Notes: generated by a model from the letters alone, not told the origin. Positions 8,718 to 17,598 are shown, numbered from the stretch's first letter. The stretch: 64,000 bases of DNA from JAAYOS01 sp050950785 (GCA_050950785.1 JBMNIG010000007.1:150092-214091), one strand, 5' to 3'. Translations and numbers: made by a program.

Positions 8718-9026
8718 TTATGCAAGCATGGAAACGATATGCTGTTTTGGTCTTACCCCCATTACCTGATTTACAACCTTGCCGTTTTTCATTACGACTA
8801 GCGTGGGAATACTCATGATATTGAAGGCCTCAGCCAACTCACGCTGTTCATCCACATTGATTTTCCCAACCTTGATCATCGGCGTCTCTTCCGCAATCTC
8901 GTCAATCACAGGTGATATCATCCGGCAGGGACCGCACCAGCTGGCCCAAAAATCCAGCAACACGGGTTTGTCGCTTTCCATCACTTCTTTTTGAAAGTTA
9001 TGTTTTGTTATCGTAAGTACAGACAT
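8718..9026 (-). CDS. trxA: thioredoxin
   Basis: 102 residues with the classical thioredoxin active site WASWCGPCRM near residues 28-37, the cis-Pro loop SIPTLVVMKNGK and the C-terminal helix. It is a dithiol reductant for cytoplasmic proteins. Length is standard. AGGAGG lies 7 bases before the ATG. It follows the ferredoxin and membrane Fe-S genes by about 95 bases on the same strand, and may share a redox task with them. Confidence 0.95.
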   Translation of the reverse strand: MSVLTITKHNFQKEVMESDKPVLLDFWASWCGPCRMISPVIDEIAEETPMIKVGKINVDEQRELAEAFNIMSIPTLVVMKNGKVVNQVMGVRPKQHIVSMLA

Positions 9027-9121
9027 TGATATATCCTCCTATGCAAGTTTGATTTTGTAGTTTTTATTCGCGCTTACGTCAGCTTATTCCATTTCTAATG
9101 TGAAGGTTTTTCGAATCATGT

Positions 9122-9751
9122 TTACTGTTCTGACTGAATTATACAGGGGTTTTTGTCTTCGTTCTGTGACAAACTCACCCTTTTACCGAATTTGGCTTTG
9201 CAGATAAGCTGTGTCATGGTTCCCATCGGGCAGTATACGCACCAGGAGCGAGGCTTGAATAGGATCATGGTGATGAAGCCCAAAACCGTGGATGTGAGCA
9301 TTACACTGTAGAAGCCAAAAGCGAATTGCGCAACCCATGGAGCGACGGCGGTTCCGTGATATGCCCAATGCCATGGTAGCTTGAAGGTCCAGAGAAGTTT
9401 TACAACTTGGCGTAACTCCTGTTTTCCTGCAAAGACCAACCATGTGTTCAAGAGCATGAGAATAAACATTATCAAAAAGAAGATCAGGAAGCCATAGCGA
9501 AACCATTTGCTTTTTAGAAAACCGGGGGGACTCTTTTTACGGGAAAGGCCGAAGCGACCACCCAATAATTCAAACAACTGCCCACGGCCGCAATAGCGAT
9601 TGCAGTATGCCTTACTTCCACCCACAATGGCAATGATCAACGGTATAAAGAAGCACAAAAGCCCAAACCACGCAAACAAGATATTGAAGAAGCCGAGGAT
9701 AAGATAGATAAGGGAGACGATCCACAGATAATCGTACCAGCGCTTTTTCAT
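9122..9751 (-). CDS. membrane 4Fe-4S protein (NapH/YccM-like)
   Basis: About 209 residues from the ATG at 9751, which overlaps the ferredoxin stop codon (ATGA); the longer upstream frame lies inside the ferredoxin gene. At least four hydrophobic segments are visible. Two cysteine groups resemble the ferredoxin-like clusters of NapH-type proteins: CNRYCGRG in the first half and CVYCPMG near the C-terminus. Such proteins pass electrons between the quinone or ferredoxin pool and a membrane partner. The substrate is not evident. Translational coupling to the ferredoxin gene suggests the two act together. Confidence 0.8.
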   Translation of the reverse strand: MKKRWYDYLWIVSLIYLILGFFNILFAWFGLLCFFIPLIIAIVGGSKAYCNRYCGRGQLFELLGGRFGLSRKKSPPGFLKSKWFRYGFLIFFLIMFILMLLNTWLVFAGKQELRQVVKLLWTFKLPWHWAYHGTAVAPWVAQFAFGFYSVMLTSTVLGFITMILFKPRSWCVYCPMGTMTQLICKAKFGKRVSLSQNEDKNPCIIQSEQ

Positions 9752-9960
9752 GCGGGCACCTCCGTGATCGTGATGATCGATGCTGGACATTCCTTGACGC
9801 ATTTACTGCAGCCTATACATTTTTCAAACTCCACCTCAGCAAATATGCCTTTTACGATATTAATTGCCGATCTGGGACATATCTTCATGCAGCATCCACA
9901 GGCTACGCAGTCCTCTTGGACCACAGCCGCCTTTCTTTTGCCCTTGACCTTTGTCTGCAC
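9748..9960 (-). CDS. 2[4Fe-4S] ferredoxin-type protein
   Basis: 70 residues from a GTG start 8 bases after GGAGG; earlier in-frame starts lack a ribosome binding site. Two cluster motifs are present: CVACGCCMKICP and CIGCSKCVKECP, the paired CxxCxxCxxxCP signature of bacterial ferredoxins. It is an electron carrier, first gene of a coupled pair with the membrane 4Fe-4S protein, and probably the soluble partner of that protein. Confidence 0.9.
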   Translation of the reverse strand: MQTKVKGKRKAAVVQEDCVACGCCMKICPRSAINIVKGIFAEVEFEKCIGCSKCVKECPASIITITEVPA

Positions 9961-10172
9961 ATAAGCACCTCCATGATTTGATGAATAAATCATACATAGG
10001 ATCAAATCAGATGACAGTGACAAAGTCACATGGGTTTGTCGTGGACAAAAAGATCAGGGGTACAACTCAAATTGCCTTGGAGACTTAGAAACAGACAGCA
10101 TTGATAAAGAGCACTATATATAAGAATAATTGCATACTGTAATGAATAGAATTAGCAAATCGAACATATTGT

Positions 10173-10229
10173 GAGTGAAACTTATAAAGCCGCTACAGCT
10201 TTTGTGTAGCGGCTTTATAAGTTTCACTC
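10173..10229. terminator. 25-bp perfect hairpin at the end of the nucleoside operon
   Basis: GAGTGAAACTTATAAAGCCG, extended to 25 bases, is repeated exactly in inverted orientation around a 7-base loop containing TTTT. The stop codon of the V4R gene lies inside one arm. It closes the nucleoside operon and could also isolate the ferredoxin transcript. A stem this long and perfect is unusual for a simple terminator. Confidence 0.75.
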
Positions 10230-10844
10230 TATTACACGCACTTCAAATTCACAGTAGGGATCTCCGTTAGCGCAGCACTTAACTTCTGTAACCTCTACCC
10301 GTTTGCCGAGAGGTAGCTCAAAGCATCCTGCAGCGGTTCCGGCCTCATATGCACAGATTTTCATTCCGATGTTTGGCAGGCCATAGCAATCGGCGCACTC
10401 ATAGTGACGGTAGATTGCAAAGTCCTCTCCGCACTCCACGATTTCCTGTATTGCATATCCGTGCTGTTCGGCAATAGGCTGATTGCTCAGCATTATTTCT
10501 GGGAGGGTCTTGCCGGTAAGATAAGGTGCGATGAATTTCTCGCCGATTATCCTCGCAACCTCATACTGCATTTTTAATAGTTCCGGAAAGAGAAGAGCGG
10601 TGATAGTTTGCCGTTCTCTCATATAAAGGATTTGCATCTCATTTCCGAGCATAGGACGAATCGGTTGCTTGTTGTTATATAGAGTATAGCATTCCCGGAG
10701 CTTATCGACCAGTTCCGGATTTCTATCAATGACCTTGCTCATATCTTCATAAGTATCCTTGCCGATGGGAAGAAACTGCGAAAGAAGCTCGTTGGCTTTT
10801 TTCAGATTATCTAACCCTTCATAAGTTTTTCTATCAATGTACAT
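10224..10844 (-). CDS. V4R-domain protein, possible small-molecule sensor
   Basis: 206 residues. The C-terminal half fits the V4R (4-vinyl reductase) fold: HYECADCYGLPNIG near residue 148 and the closing GDPYCEFEV, plus CC in VKCCANG, all typical of V4R domains that bind small ligands or metals. The N-terminal half is helical and unassigned. No DNA-binding motif is visible. It is the last gene of the riboswitch-controlled nucleoside operon, so it may sense or bind a purine-derived compound, but this is inference from context only. Confidence 0.65.
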   Translation of the reverse strand: MYIDRKTYEGLDNLKKANELLSQFLPIGKDTYEDMSKVIDRNPELVDKLRECYTLYNNKQPIRPMLGNEMQILYMRERQTITALLFPELLKMQYEVARIIGEKFIAPYLTGKTLPEIMLSNQPIAEQHGYAIQEIVECGEDFAIYRHYECADCYGLPNIGMKICAYEAGTAAGCFELPLGKRVEVTEVKCCANGDPYCEFEVRVIE

Positions 10845-10892
10845 GATATAACTCCGTTCTGCCGAGCTGTGTCGGCTTATATGATTTCACTT

Positions 10893-11822
10893 TCAAGCTT
10901 CAGTGCGGTCAAATGATTTGCCGGCGTAAGAAGGTCCGCGTGAACGGTTTTTGACCAAAATCAGCACAAAAATAGTAAGCAGGTAAGGAAGCATTTGTAT
11001 CAGCTGAACAGGGAAATGATCTCCCTGCAAGCGGAACTGAGTACTTTGGGCAATGCCAAAGATCATGCCGCCGCCTAATACTCCAAGGGGATTCCAACCT
11101 CCAAAAATATTGATGGCCATAGCGATATATCCTCGACCTGCAACCATGTCGCGTGCAAATAATCCAATGTCGCCGATTGAGAGATAAGCACCGCCGATAC
11201 CAGCAAGCGCTCCGCACATAAGTACCGCAGTATACTGCATTTTTGTTACATCAACACCGACAGAGTCTGCTGTCATTGGACTTTCACCTACAGTTCGGAG
11301 CCGGAGCCCCCAAACTGTTTTATAAAGAAGGATCCAGAGTCCGGCGATCAGCAGTACCATCAAAAAGAACAGGGGTGAAAGGTTGCTGAAGGCCTCGCCT
11401 ATAAAAGGAATATCCTCAAGGAATTTAAGCTGGATAGTACCAAGGCCGGCTACCGAGTCGGATTTTCCCCGGTTGTCCCAAATAGAGGTAAGCAGAAGGG
11501 TAGTGATACCGCTTGCCAACAGGTTGATACCTAACCCACTTATGATATGACCGGTTTTGAATTTTATGGTTAATATACCGTGAAGCAATGCGAAAAGCAT
11601 AGAACATGCCATTGCAAACAGGAGCCCTATCCACGCGTTGCCGGTAAGATAGCTTCCAACCACACCGCCGAAGCTTCCGGCCAGCATCATGCCCTCGACG
11701 CCAATATTCACGATCCCAGACCACTCGCAGATCATACATGCCATAGCTCCGAAAATAATGGGGATAGCTATTCGAATCGCACCGGAAAAAAGGATACCCG
11801 TCTGACTGAGAAATTCCATCAT
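10893..11822 (-). CDS. nucleoside ABC transporter permease (NupQ/YufQ-like)
   Basis: 309 residues, nearly all hydrophobic helices. It has the GVEGMMLAGSFGG signature and the C-terminal GGWNPLGVLGGGMIFG motif seen in permeases paired with BMP-family lipoproteins. It forms half of the membrane channel for nucleoside uptake. The start overlaps the end of the preceding permease gene by 4 bases (ATGA), indicating coupled translation and a heterodimeric channel. Confidence 0.9.
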   Translation of the reverse strand: MMEFLSQTGILFSGAIRIAIPIIFGAMACMICEWSGIVNIGVEGMMLAGSFGGVVGSYLTGNAWIGLLFAMACSMLFALLHGILTIKFKTGHIISGLGINLLASGITTLLLTSIWDNRGKSDSVAGLGTIQLKFLEDIPFIGEAFSNLSPLFFLMVLLIAGLWILLYKTVWGLRLRTVGESPMTADSVGVDVTKMQYTAVLMCGALAGIGGAYLSIGDIGLFARDMVAGRGYIAMAINIFGGWNPLGVLGGGMIFGIAQSTQFRLQGDHFPVQLIQMLPYLLTIFVLILVKNRSRGPSYAGKSFDRTEA

Positions 11823-12913
11823 ATCTTTTTTACATCCTTTCTGCGTGTGAAGAGAGCAATGCCCCGTCTGCGTAATTCCTTTATAATACGCGGTGTTGCC
11901 ACAAATAAGATGATGAGTGCCTGCATTATCACAACGAAATCACCGGGAATATTAGTTGCGCGGTCCATCATCGTTGCGCCGGAACGTAAAGCTCCAAAAA
12001 GGATAGCTGATATAGCCACTCCGAAGGGTGAGTTATGTCCGAGAACTGCAATGCTCAGCCCGTCATATCCATAGCCCGGTGAAAATCCCTTGATGAAGTA
12101 TTTATGTATGCCCAACACCTCGACTGCTCCCGCAAGCCCGGCCAGTGCACCTGAGATCAGCATGGTAGCCATAAAGCACTTTCCCAGGTTTACTCCACCT
12201 GTTTCGGCGGCTGCACGATTAAAGCCCATGGCCTGCAGTTCAAAACCAAAAACTGTCTTTTTTAGCATCCAATACAAAAAGACGGTTATTGCAACGGCGA
12301 TAATGAAACCAATGGTCAGCCTGCTGTGAGGGAATAGTTTCATGAGCAGCGCGCTGTTTTGTACGTTAGGGGTTTTTACGACCATTCCATCTGCCTTTAC
12401 CCAATAGGTAACAAGGTAATCGGTGAGATAAATGGCGATGTAGTTGAGCATGATTGTAACAATAACCTCGTTTGTTTGCAGTTTAACTTTTAGCCAGCCC
12501 GCCAGCGCTGCCCACAAGCCGCCCGCTACCATTGCAGCCAGTAAGCAGAGTGGGATATGTAATAAACCCGGAAGTCCTTCTACATAGATGCCTGTCACTG
12601 CTGCCGCCATAGCGCCAACATAAAGCTGGCCTTCGCAACCAATGTTGATAACTCCGCCTTTCATTGCAACTGCTACTGCAAGGCCCGTCAAAATTAAAGG
12701 TGTGGCGGTTCCAAGCGTGTCCGCAATCTTCCCGATGTCACCAAACGCGCCGCGGAACATGGCTCCATATGCGGCGATGGGTGAATAGCCGGAAAACAAC
12801 AATATTACACTGCTAACCAGAAATACAAGCAACAACGATAGTAGCGGTGAGATGATCTGCTTTCCTGCTTTTTTCAACATAATCAAAGCAGTTCGATTAG
12901 TAGTTTGTTGCAT
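11819..12913 (-). CDS. nucleoside ABC transporter permease (NupP/YufP-like)
   Basis: 364 residues with a short polar N-terminus and 8-10 hydrophobic segments. The region INIGCEGQLYVGAMAAA and the later YGYDGLSIAVLGHNSPFG are characteristic of the larger permease of BMP-type systems. The start ATG is 7 bases after GAGGAG and lies inside the last codons of the ATPase gene, a 17-base overlap. It partners with the next permease. Confidence 0.9.
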   Translation of the reverse strand: MQQTTNRTALIMLKKAGKQIISPLLSLLLVFLVSSVILLFSGYSPIAAYGAMFRGAFGDIGKIADTLGTATPLILTGLAVAVAMKGGVINIGCEGQLYVGAMAAAVTGIYVEGLPGLLHIPLCLLAAMVAGGLWAALAGWLKVKLQTNEVIVTIMLNYIAIYLTDYLVTYWVKADGMVVKTPNVQNSALLMKLFPHSRLTIGFIIAVAITVFLYWMLKKTVFGFELQAMGFNRAAAETGGVNLGKCFMATMLISGALAGLAGAVEVLGIHKYFIKGFSPGYGYDGLSIAVLGHNSPFGVAISAILFGALRSGATMMDRATNIPGDFVVIMQALIILFVATPRIIKELRRRGIALFTRRKDVKKI

Positions 12914-14432
12914 GTTTTTTCTCCTCTTTTCGGTAACCTGTCATAAGCAATCCAAGCTGTTGCTCATCAAAATCAGCCTTGTTGCCTTCCGCCACGATTT
13001 TTCCGTTATATATTACCGCGATGTTATCGCTTAGCTTTAGAATTTCATCAAGCTCAGCCGAGATTAGAAGGATAGCTTTTCCGGCTTTTTTCATCTCTAA
13101 CAGCTTTTCATGGATATACTCGATGGAGCCGATATCAACTCCGCGGGTAGGCTGTGCAGCGACAATGATATCCGGATTTTGAGACAACACTCGCCCTATT
13201 ATTACTTTCTGCTGATTTCCACCGGAAAGCGATGAGGTAGGCTCACTTATGCTGTCCGCCTTGACCGCATAGTTGTTAAACACTTCTTCTGCATGTTTAT
13301 TTAGAAATTTAGTATTGATAATGCCTTTTTTATTAAAAGCTTTTCGCTTTTGGTAGCCGAGCATTATGTTGTCGCGAATTGAAAAATCCTTTACCAGTCC
13401 ACGTGTGCCCCGCTCCTCCGGGATATGGCCTATTCCAAGTTCAATCATTTTCCTTGGTGAGCAGGCATCAACAGTGCTACCATTTACAAGAATTTCTCCC
13501 TCGGTCAGAGAGCAGATGCCCGTAACCGCTTCAATTAACTGAGTTTGTCCGTTACCTTCAACCCCGCAGATCCCCAGTATCTCTCCTGCATGTAGCTTTA
13601 TGCTTAATCCTGAAAGATGCTCAGTCTTATTCTTTCGATAAACGACATTACGAAGCTCCAGTACAACAGGTGCGTTTTCGGAGACGCCCTCTGTTTTTTC
13701 CCCCGTAAGGTCTACTTTTCGCCCAACCATCATTTCGGCAAGCTCCTGCGGGTTTGTACTGCAGGTATCCTTTGTGCAGATATATTTACCGTTCCTCAAA
13801 ATGGTCACACGGTCGGATATCTGCATGATCTCTTTAAGCTTATGCGTGATAATAATGATGGTTTTTCCGTCGTTACGAAGTTCCTTTAGAACCTTAAACA
13901 GCTCCTGTACTTCATGTGAGGTGAGTACTGCAGTGGGCTCATCCAAAATTATCAGGTCTGTATTACGGTAAAGAGCCTTCATGATCTCAACACGCTGTTT
14001 TGTTCCTACCGATAAGCTTTCTATCTTTGCGCGCGGATCAACTTGAAAAGAATACTTCTTTGAGAGCGCTTCGACCTCGCGGATTGCCCTTTCCTTGTTG
14101 AAAAAGAAGCCCCTTTTCGGCTCATTGCCAAGCGTGATATTCTCGGCCACGGTCATAGGGCCGGAAAGCATGAAGTGCTGGTGCACCATTCCGATCCCGA
14201 GCCTTAGCGCATCCTGCGGATTTTTGATGTTTACTTTTTTACCTTTGATATAGATGGTTCCGCTGTCCGGTTTTTCCATTCCGTAGAGAATCCTCATTAG
14301 CGTCGTTTTGCCGGCTCCGTTTTCACCAAGCAAAGAATGAATCTCGCCGCAGCGCACTGTCAGATCGATCCCGTCGTTGGCAGTTACCGATCCGTAGATC
14401 TTGGTAATGCCTCGCATTTCCAAATGGTTCAC
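12897..14432 (-). CDS. nucleoside ABC transporter ATP-binding protein (NupO/YufO-like, duplicated ATPase)
   Basis: 511 residues with two ABC domains in tandem. The first has Walker A GENGAGKTT (about 36-44), signature LSVGTKQR and Walker B LIILDEPTA. The second has a degenerate Walker A GVEGNGQTQL, signature LSGGNQQK and a Walker B-like IIVAAQPTRG with the Asp and Glu replaced. This asymmetric layout is normal for sugar/nucleoside-type fused ATPases. It drives the two permeases encoded next. Confidence 0.93.
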   Translation of the reverse strand: MNHLEMRGITKIYGSVTANDGIDLTVRCGEIHSLLGENGAGKTTLMRILYGMEKPDSGTIYIKGKKVNIKNPQDALRLGIGMVHQHFMLSGPMTVAENITLGNEPKRGFFFNKERAIREVEALSKKYSFQVDPRAKIESLSVGTKQRVEIMKALYRNTDLIILDEPTAVLTSHEVQELFKVLKELRNDGKTIIIITHKLKEIMQISDRVTILRNGKYICTKDTCSTNPQELAEMMVGRKVDLTGEKTEGVSENAPVVLELRNVVYRKNKTEHLSGLSIKLHAGEILGICGVEGNGQTQLIEAVTGICSLTEGEILVNGSTVDACSPRKMIELGIGHIPEERGTRGLVKDFSIRDNIMLGYQKRKAFNKKGIINTKFLNKHAEEVFNNYAVKADSISEPTSSLSGGNQQKVIIGRVLSQNPDIIVAAQPTRGVDIGSIEYIHEKLLEMKKAGKAILLISAELDEILKLSDNIAVIYNGKIVAEGNKADFDEQQLGLLMTGYRKEEKKHATNY

Positions 14433-14463
14433 AGTTAGCCCCCTTGCCGCAGTTATCCGGAAA

Positions 14464-14494
14464 GGAAACCCGCCGCACTAGGCGGCAGATTTCC
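14464..14494 (-). terminator. intercistronic hairpin after the BMP lipoprotein gene
   Basis: GGAAA and CCGCC pair with GGCGG and TTTCC around GCACTA between the binding-protein and ATPase genes. Followed on the minus strand by a T/C-rich run, it probably stops part of the transcription so that the binding protein is made in excess, as in many ABC operons. Confidence 0.5.
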
Positions 14495-14531
14495 TTAAGC
14501 GGTTGTATGTTAGTGCAGAGTAATAAAAATC

Positions 14532-15572
14532 TTATTTTAGTCCAGCGATAAATGAATCAACTTCTTCCAGTGTGGTTGGAGGAACGATTGTGCCGTCGAT
14601 GATTGCTTTTCTTGCATCTTCTGCTTTCTGCAAAACGTCTTCGGGGGTTTCGACCTGAGCGCCTTCGACTGTATAATCAACTGCGTCTTCTTTCAAACCG
14701 AGTTTCTTCATTCCGGCGGTGAAGGTGCCTTCTTTTACATCCTTGATTTCGTTATAGATACAGACATCGAGGTTGCGCAGGGCGCTAAGGAAGATGCAGG
14801 ATGGATCGATCGGAATCTGATTGACATCGGCTCCGATCGCAAGGTTACCGGTATCCTTCGCTGCTACAAAGACTCCAAGGCCGGAACCGCCGGCAGCACC
14901 CATTACAATGTCAGCGCCTTCGTTGTACATTGACATTGCGAGCTCTTTGCCCGTGTTAGAGTCGTTCCATGCACCAACATATTTAACGAGAACCTCAACA
15001 TCCTTGTTTACGCTCATTGCGCCGGCTTTGTAGCCTGCAATTATTGAGTTGATCAGCGGAATATCCATGCCGCCAACAATGCCTATTTTATTGGTTTTAG
15101 TGGTAAGTCCTGCAATTGTTCCGACAAGGTAGGTTTTTTCGTTATCTTTGAAGGTAATGCTTGCGACGTTTGGCATGTCCAGTTCGCCGTCAAGGAGTAC
15201 AAATTTCTGGTCCGAAAACTCTTCGCCTACAGCTTTGATAGCATCTGCCTGATCAAAACCTACTCCGACGATCAGATCATAGCTGCCGGATTTAGCAAAT
15301 TCACGGTGATGTCCTTCAAATTCTGCGATTTCCTTAGGCTCGACATACTGAACCTTGATCCCGAGCTCATCTTCAGCTCTTTTGATTCCGGCATATGCGC
15401 TGTCATTAAATGCTTTATCGCCCAAACCGCCCAGACCGAACACAACTGCAACGCTGATTTCATCATTTGATTTGCCTTCATTCTGGTTGGAAGCCGGTGC
15501 AGAGGAGTCGCATCCTGCAAGAATCATGGTTAGGATCAGGATTACTGATAGAATAGAGAAAAGTTTTTTCAT
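14532..15572 (-). CDS. BMP-family nucleoside-binding lipoprotein
   Basis: 346 residues. The signal peptide ends in the lipobox ILAGC (Cys21), with a Ser/Asn linker and then the BMP/Med fold: VVFGLGGLGDKAFNDSAYAG, GFDQADAIKAV, IGIVGGMDIPL, and GAAGGSGLGVFVAA. It is the extracellular receptor of the nucleoside ABC importer encoded downstream. GGAGG precedes the ATG. It lies between the phosphorylase and ATPase genes in the riboswitch-controlled operon. Confidence 0.93.
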   Translation of the reverse strand: MKKLFSILSVILILTMILAGCDSSAPASNQNEGKSNDEISVAVVFGLGGLGDKAFNDSAYAGIKRAEDELGIKVQYVEPKEIAEFEGHHREFAKSGSYDLIVGVGFDQADAIKAVGEEFSDQKFVLLDGELDMPNVASITFKDNEKTYLVGTIAGLTTKTNKIGIVGGMDIPLINSIIAGYKAGAMSVNKDVEVLVKYVGAWNDSNTGKELAMSMYNEGADIVMGAAGGSGLGVFVAAKDTGNLAIGADVNQIPIDPSCIFLSALRNLDVCIYNEIKDVKEGTFTAGMKKLGLKEDAVDYTVEGAQVETPEDVLQKAEDARKAIIDGTIVPPTTLEEVDSFIAGLK

Positions 15573-15622
15573 AAATATCCTCCAAGTGATTGAGTTAAAT
15601 CAATTTTGAGTTTTATTCAAGA

Positions 15623-16501
15623 TCAGTCTTCAATGGCAATACGTTTTTTTACTGTGCTTGGAACTTCGATTATATTTTCCATGCAGGTACATTTCTTGTC
15701 TGCCGGATTGATTGCAGCAATCGCCTTTATGGTTATTGTTCCGAACTTTTTAGCACAGTCACTGTAGTAATCAAAAATCGAAGAACCCTTCCAGCTTGCG
15801 TCTTCCACACCCTCGGCAAAGTTGCTGACGATATAGGCGCTTGCATAGCAGGCCCCGATTGCGCGTGCCAGGTAGGATTCGGGAACGATTGTATGCCCGG
15901 TGATATCAGCACCTGCCGTGCGAAGCATTCGGATTTCGGAAGCGGTTTCAAAGCGGGGAGGCTCTGTATTTGCATAAACGCCTCGTGTGAATACCCGCGG
16001 ATATTCTTCCTTCGCGAACTTACATAGCAGCGAACGCAGATCGGAGCAGAGGGGATCCCTCATACGGACAATATTTGAAGTAAAGTGATGGACGTTTGAA
16101 GGACGCTTAGTCATATCGATAATGTCATGCGGAATGATTACGTCGCCCGGATCGAGTAAAGGGTTGATGCTTCCGCCGCTGCCCTCCGCGATGATAAATT
16201 TAACGCCTGCCCGCTTAAATACCCAAAAAACCTGCTCAGAGGGAGTGTTGTAGGGGCTCAGTCCGTGAAATCCGTGAAAAGGAACGGTTAGAACCTGTCT
16301 CGGCTTGCCGTCTGCAGTAAGAGCTGCGTCAAGCTCAAACAGTTTCATAGGCATCGTCGTACCAAACGGGGTTTCAAACTCCATATCCTTTTGAAGTACA
16401 TTGACCCCCTGGATTCCGGTGTTCTCAGGAAAGTCACCGGCCCATGTGCCTGATCCGCCAATTATGGCATAATCAACCTTAGGAATGTCTTTTACTATCA
16501 T
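15623..16501 (-). CDS. purine nucleoside / methylthioadenosine phosphorylase family protein
   Basis: 292 residues of the MTAP/PNP fold. Markers: the phosphate-binding IIGGSGTW (about 13-20), LTVPFHGFHG, the purine-site region EGSGGSINP, GVYANTEPPRFETASEI and GADITGHTIVPES. It cleaves a purine nucleoside with phosphate into base and sugar phosphate. In MTAP/PNP enzymes the last motif usually reads GMT; here it is GHT, so substrate preference may differ. It is the first gene after the guanine riboswitch, so guanosine or a related nucleoside is a likely substrate. Confidence 0.88.
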   Translation of the reverse strand: MIVKDIPKVDYAIIGGSGTWAGDFPENTGIQGVNVLQKDMEFETPFGTTMPMKLFELDAALTADGKPRQVLTVPFHGFHGLSPYNTPSEQVFWVFKRAGVKFIIAEGSGGSINPLLDPGDVIIPHDIIDMTKRPSNVHHFTSNIVRMRDPLCSDLRSLLCKFAKEEYPRVFTRGVYANTEPPRFETASEIRMLRTAGADITGHTIVPESYLARAIGACYASAYIVSNFAEGVEDASWKGSSIFDYYSDCAKKFGTITIKAIAAINPADKKCTCMENIIEVPSTVKKRIAIED

Positions 16502-16618
16502 TTTTTCTCCTCTTTCTGCCGCTGTAAGTAAAAATACGGCTTTATTAGAAATAATTTAGGAACGATATCAAAGGCTAAAAGAAAATATGTAAGATGTGGA
16601 CACGCGGAGAATAATAAA

Positions 16619-16653
16619 AAACGGGCAAAGCATTATAGGTGCTTTGCCCGTTT
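16619..16653 (-). terminator. riboswitch-controlled terminator before the nucleoside operon
   Basis: Perfect 14-bp stem AAACGGGCAAAGCA / TGCTTTGCCCGTTT with a 7-base loop; transcribed on the minus strand it ends in a run of T. CACCUAUA in the 5' arm and loop (16634-16641) is complementary to UAUAGGUG at the 3' edge of the aptamer (16763-16770), giving an antiterminator alternative when guanine is absent. Confidence 0.85.
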
Positions 16654-16762
16654 CAAAATGGACCATTATACACATAGTACAACAGCACAAGGTATGCAAA
16701 AAGGCAACTCTTAAACTCTTATATGAGAGTGCAATTTTGCTGTAATAGAAACGAGTATAACA

Positions 16763-16835
16763 CACCTATAGCGAGGCAATTTACGGTTGCTTCGTAGAGA
16801 CATCTGCGCCATATTCACAGACATATATAGATGTT
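16763..16835 (-). ncRNA. guanine-type purine riboswitch aptamer
   Basis: On the minus strand the full purine aptamer can be read. P1 is CTATA/TATAG, the P2 loop contains TGAATATGG, J2/3 is TGTCTCTAC, and the P3 hairpin is GAAGCAA-CCGTAAA-TTGCCTC. The P3 loop matches the classical CCGTAAA and the P2 loop matches GAATATGG. The J3/1 base that reads the ligand is C (16771), which predicts guanine or hypoxanthine rather than adenine. With the terminator at 16619 it forms an OFF switch for the phosphorylase and transport operon. Confidence 0.92.
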
Positions 16836-16995
16836 ATTTACAATATTCTACATTTTTGAAGTCGGGCTGATTATATCACAGCATTTTACAGTTGAAAAGA
16901 GTAAATTGAAAAATCGGGAAGAGAGCTAATTTGGATTGGGATGCGGTTAAATTATTGTGGAAAATATCTATGCGACTGGCTCTCAGTGGCTATAT

Positions 16996-17598
16996 TCAAG
17001 AAAGACAGGTGGCTTCTGCGGGGATGTAGATTGTCCGACCTTCCGCTCTCTTTATGATTGCGGGGTAATCTCCGTCAATGTAACCAAGGCATACAAAGAC
17101 CAGAGGCATGTAGTTTTCATCTAGTCCCCATTTCGAAAGTAACTCAGCCATCTCGGGGTTTGAAAAAGTGGCCTCAGCTCTGCCAACAATGCAGCTTGAA
17201 ACCCCTAAATCATAAGCCATAAGAATCATATTCTGTGCACATGCAAAAGCAGAACCAATACAATTTACGTGTGTTTTTAAAGCTTTTGGCACACAAACAA
17301 TTCCAAGTGCCTGACAACCATAAAAACCACTCTTGATTGTTTTGTCATCAAGTATTGACGGCTGATCCGCCGAAACGGTTACGTTCCTACTCCTGTTTTC
17401 GCAATTTGCATTGATCACTCCAATCTTCTCGATCAGATCCGCATCATCCAGCATAATGATTTTTGTTCCCTGTCCGCCTCCTGGACTTGGTGCATAGATT
17501 CCTGCCTCCAAAACCATGTCCAGCTTTTCCTTTTCAACCTTTCGGGGCAAGTACCTTCGGATAGACCTTCTTGTTTTCATCAAATCTAATAGGTTCAT
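16996..17598 (-). CDS. nitroreductase-family oxidoreductase
   Basis: About 200 residues from the ATG at 17598, which follows GGGAGG by 6 bases; a longer frame starts 21 bases earlier without support. The N-terminal MKTRRSIRRY and PSPGGGQ match the FMN-binding signature of nitroreductases. The C-terminal part (GVSSCIVGRAEA, LVFVCLGY) also fits. It reduces nitro compounds, quinones or flavins with NAD(P)H. It is divergent from an HxlR regulator that probably controls it. Confidence 0.88.
   Translation of the reverse strand: MNLLDLMKTRRSIRRYLPRKVEKEKLDMVLEAGIYAPSPGGGQGTKIIMLDDADLIEKIGVINANCENRSRNVTVSADQPSILDDKTIKSGFYGCQALGIVCVPKALKTHVNCIGSAFACAQNMILMAYDLGVSSCIVGRAEATFSNPEMAELLSKWGLDENYMPLVFVCLGYIDGDYPAIIKRAEGRTIYIPAEATCLS

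Noticed and set aside
11580..12074. 164-codon plus-strand open frame
   Set aside because: It lies wholly antisense to the two nucleoside permease genes, has no ribosome binding site and no recognisable motif.
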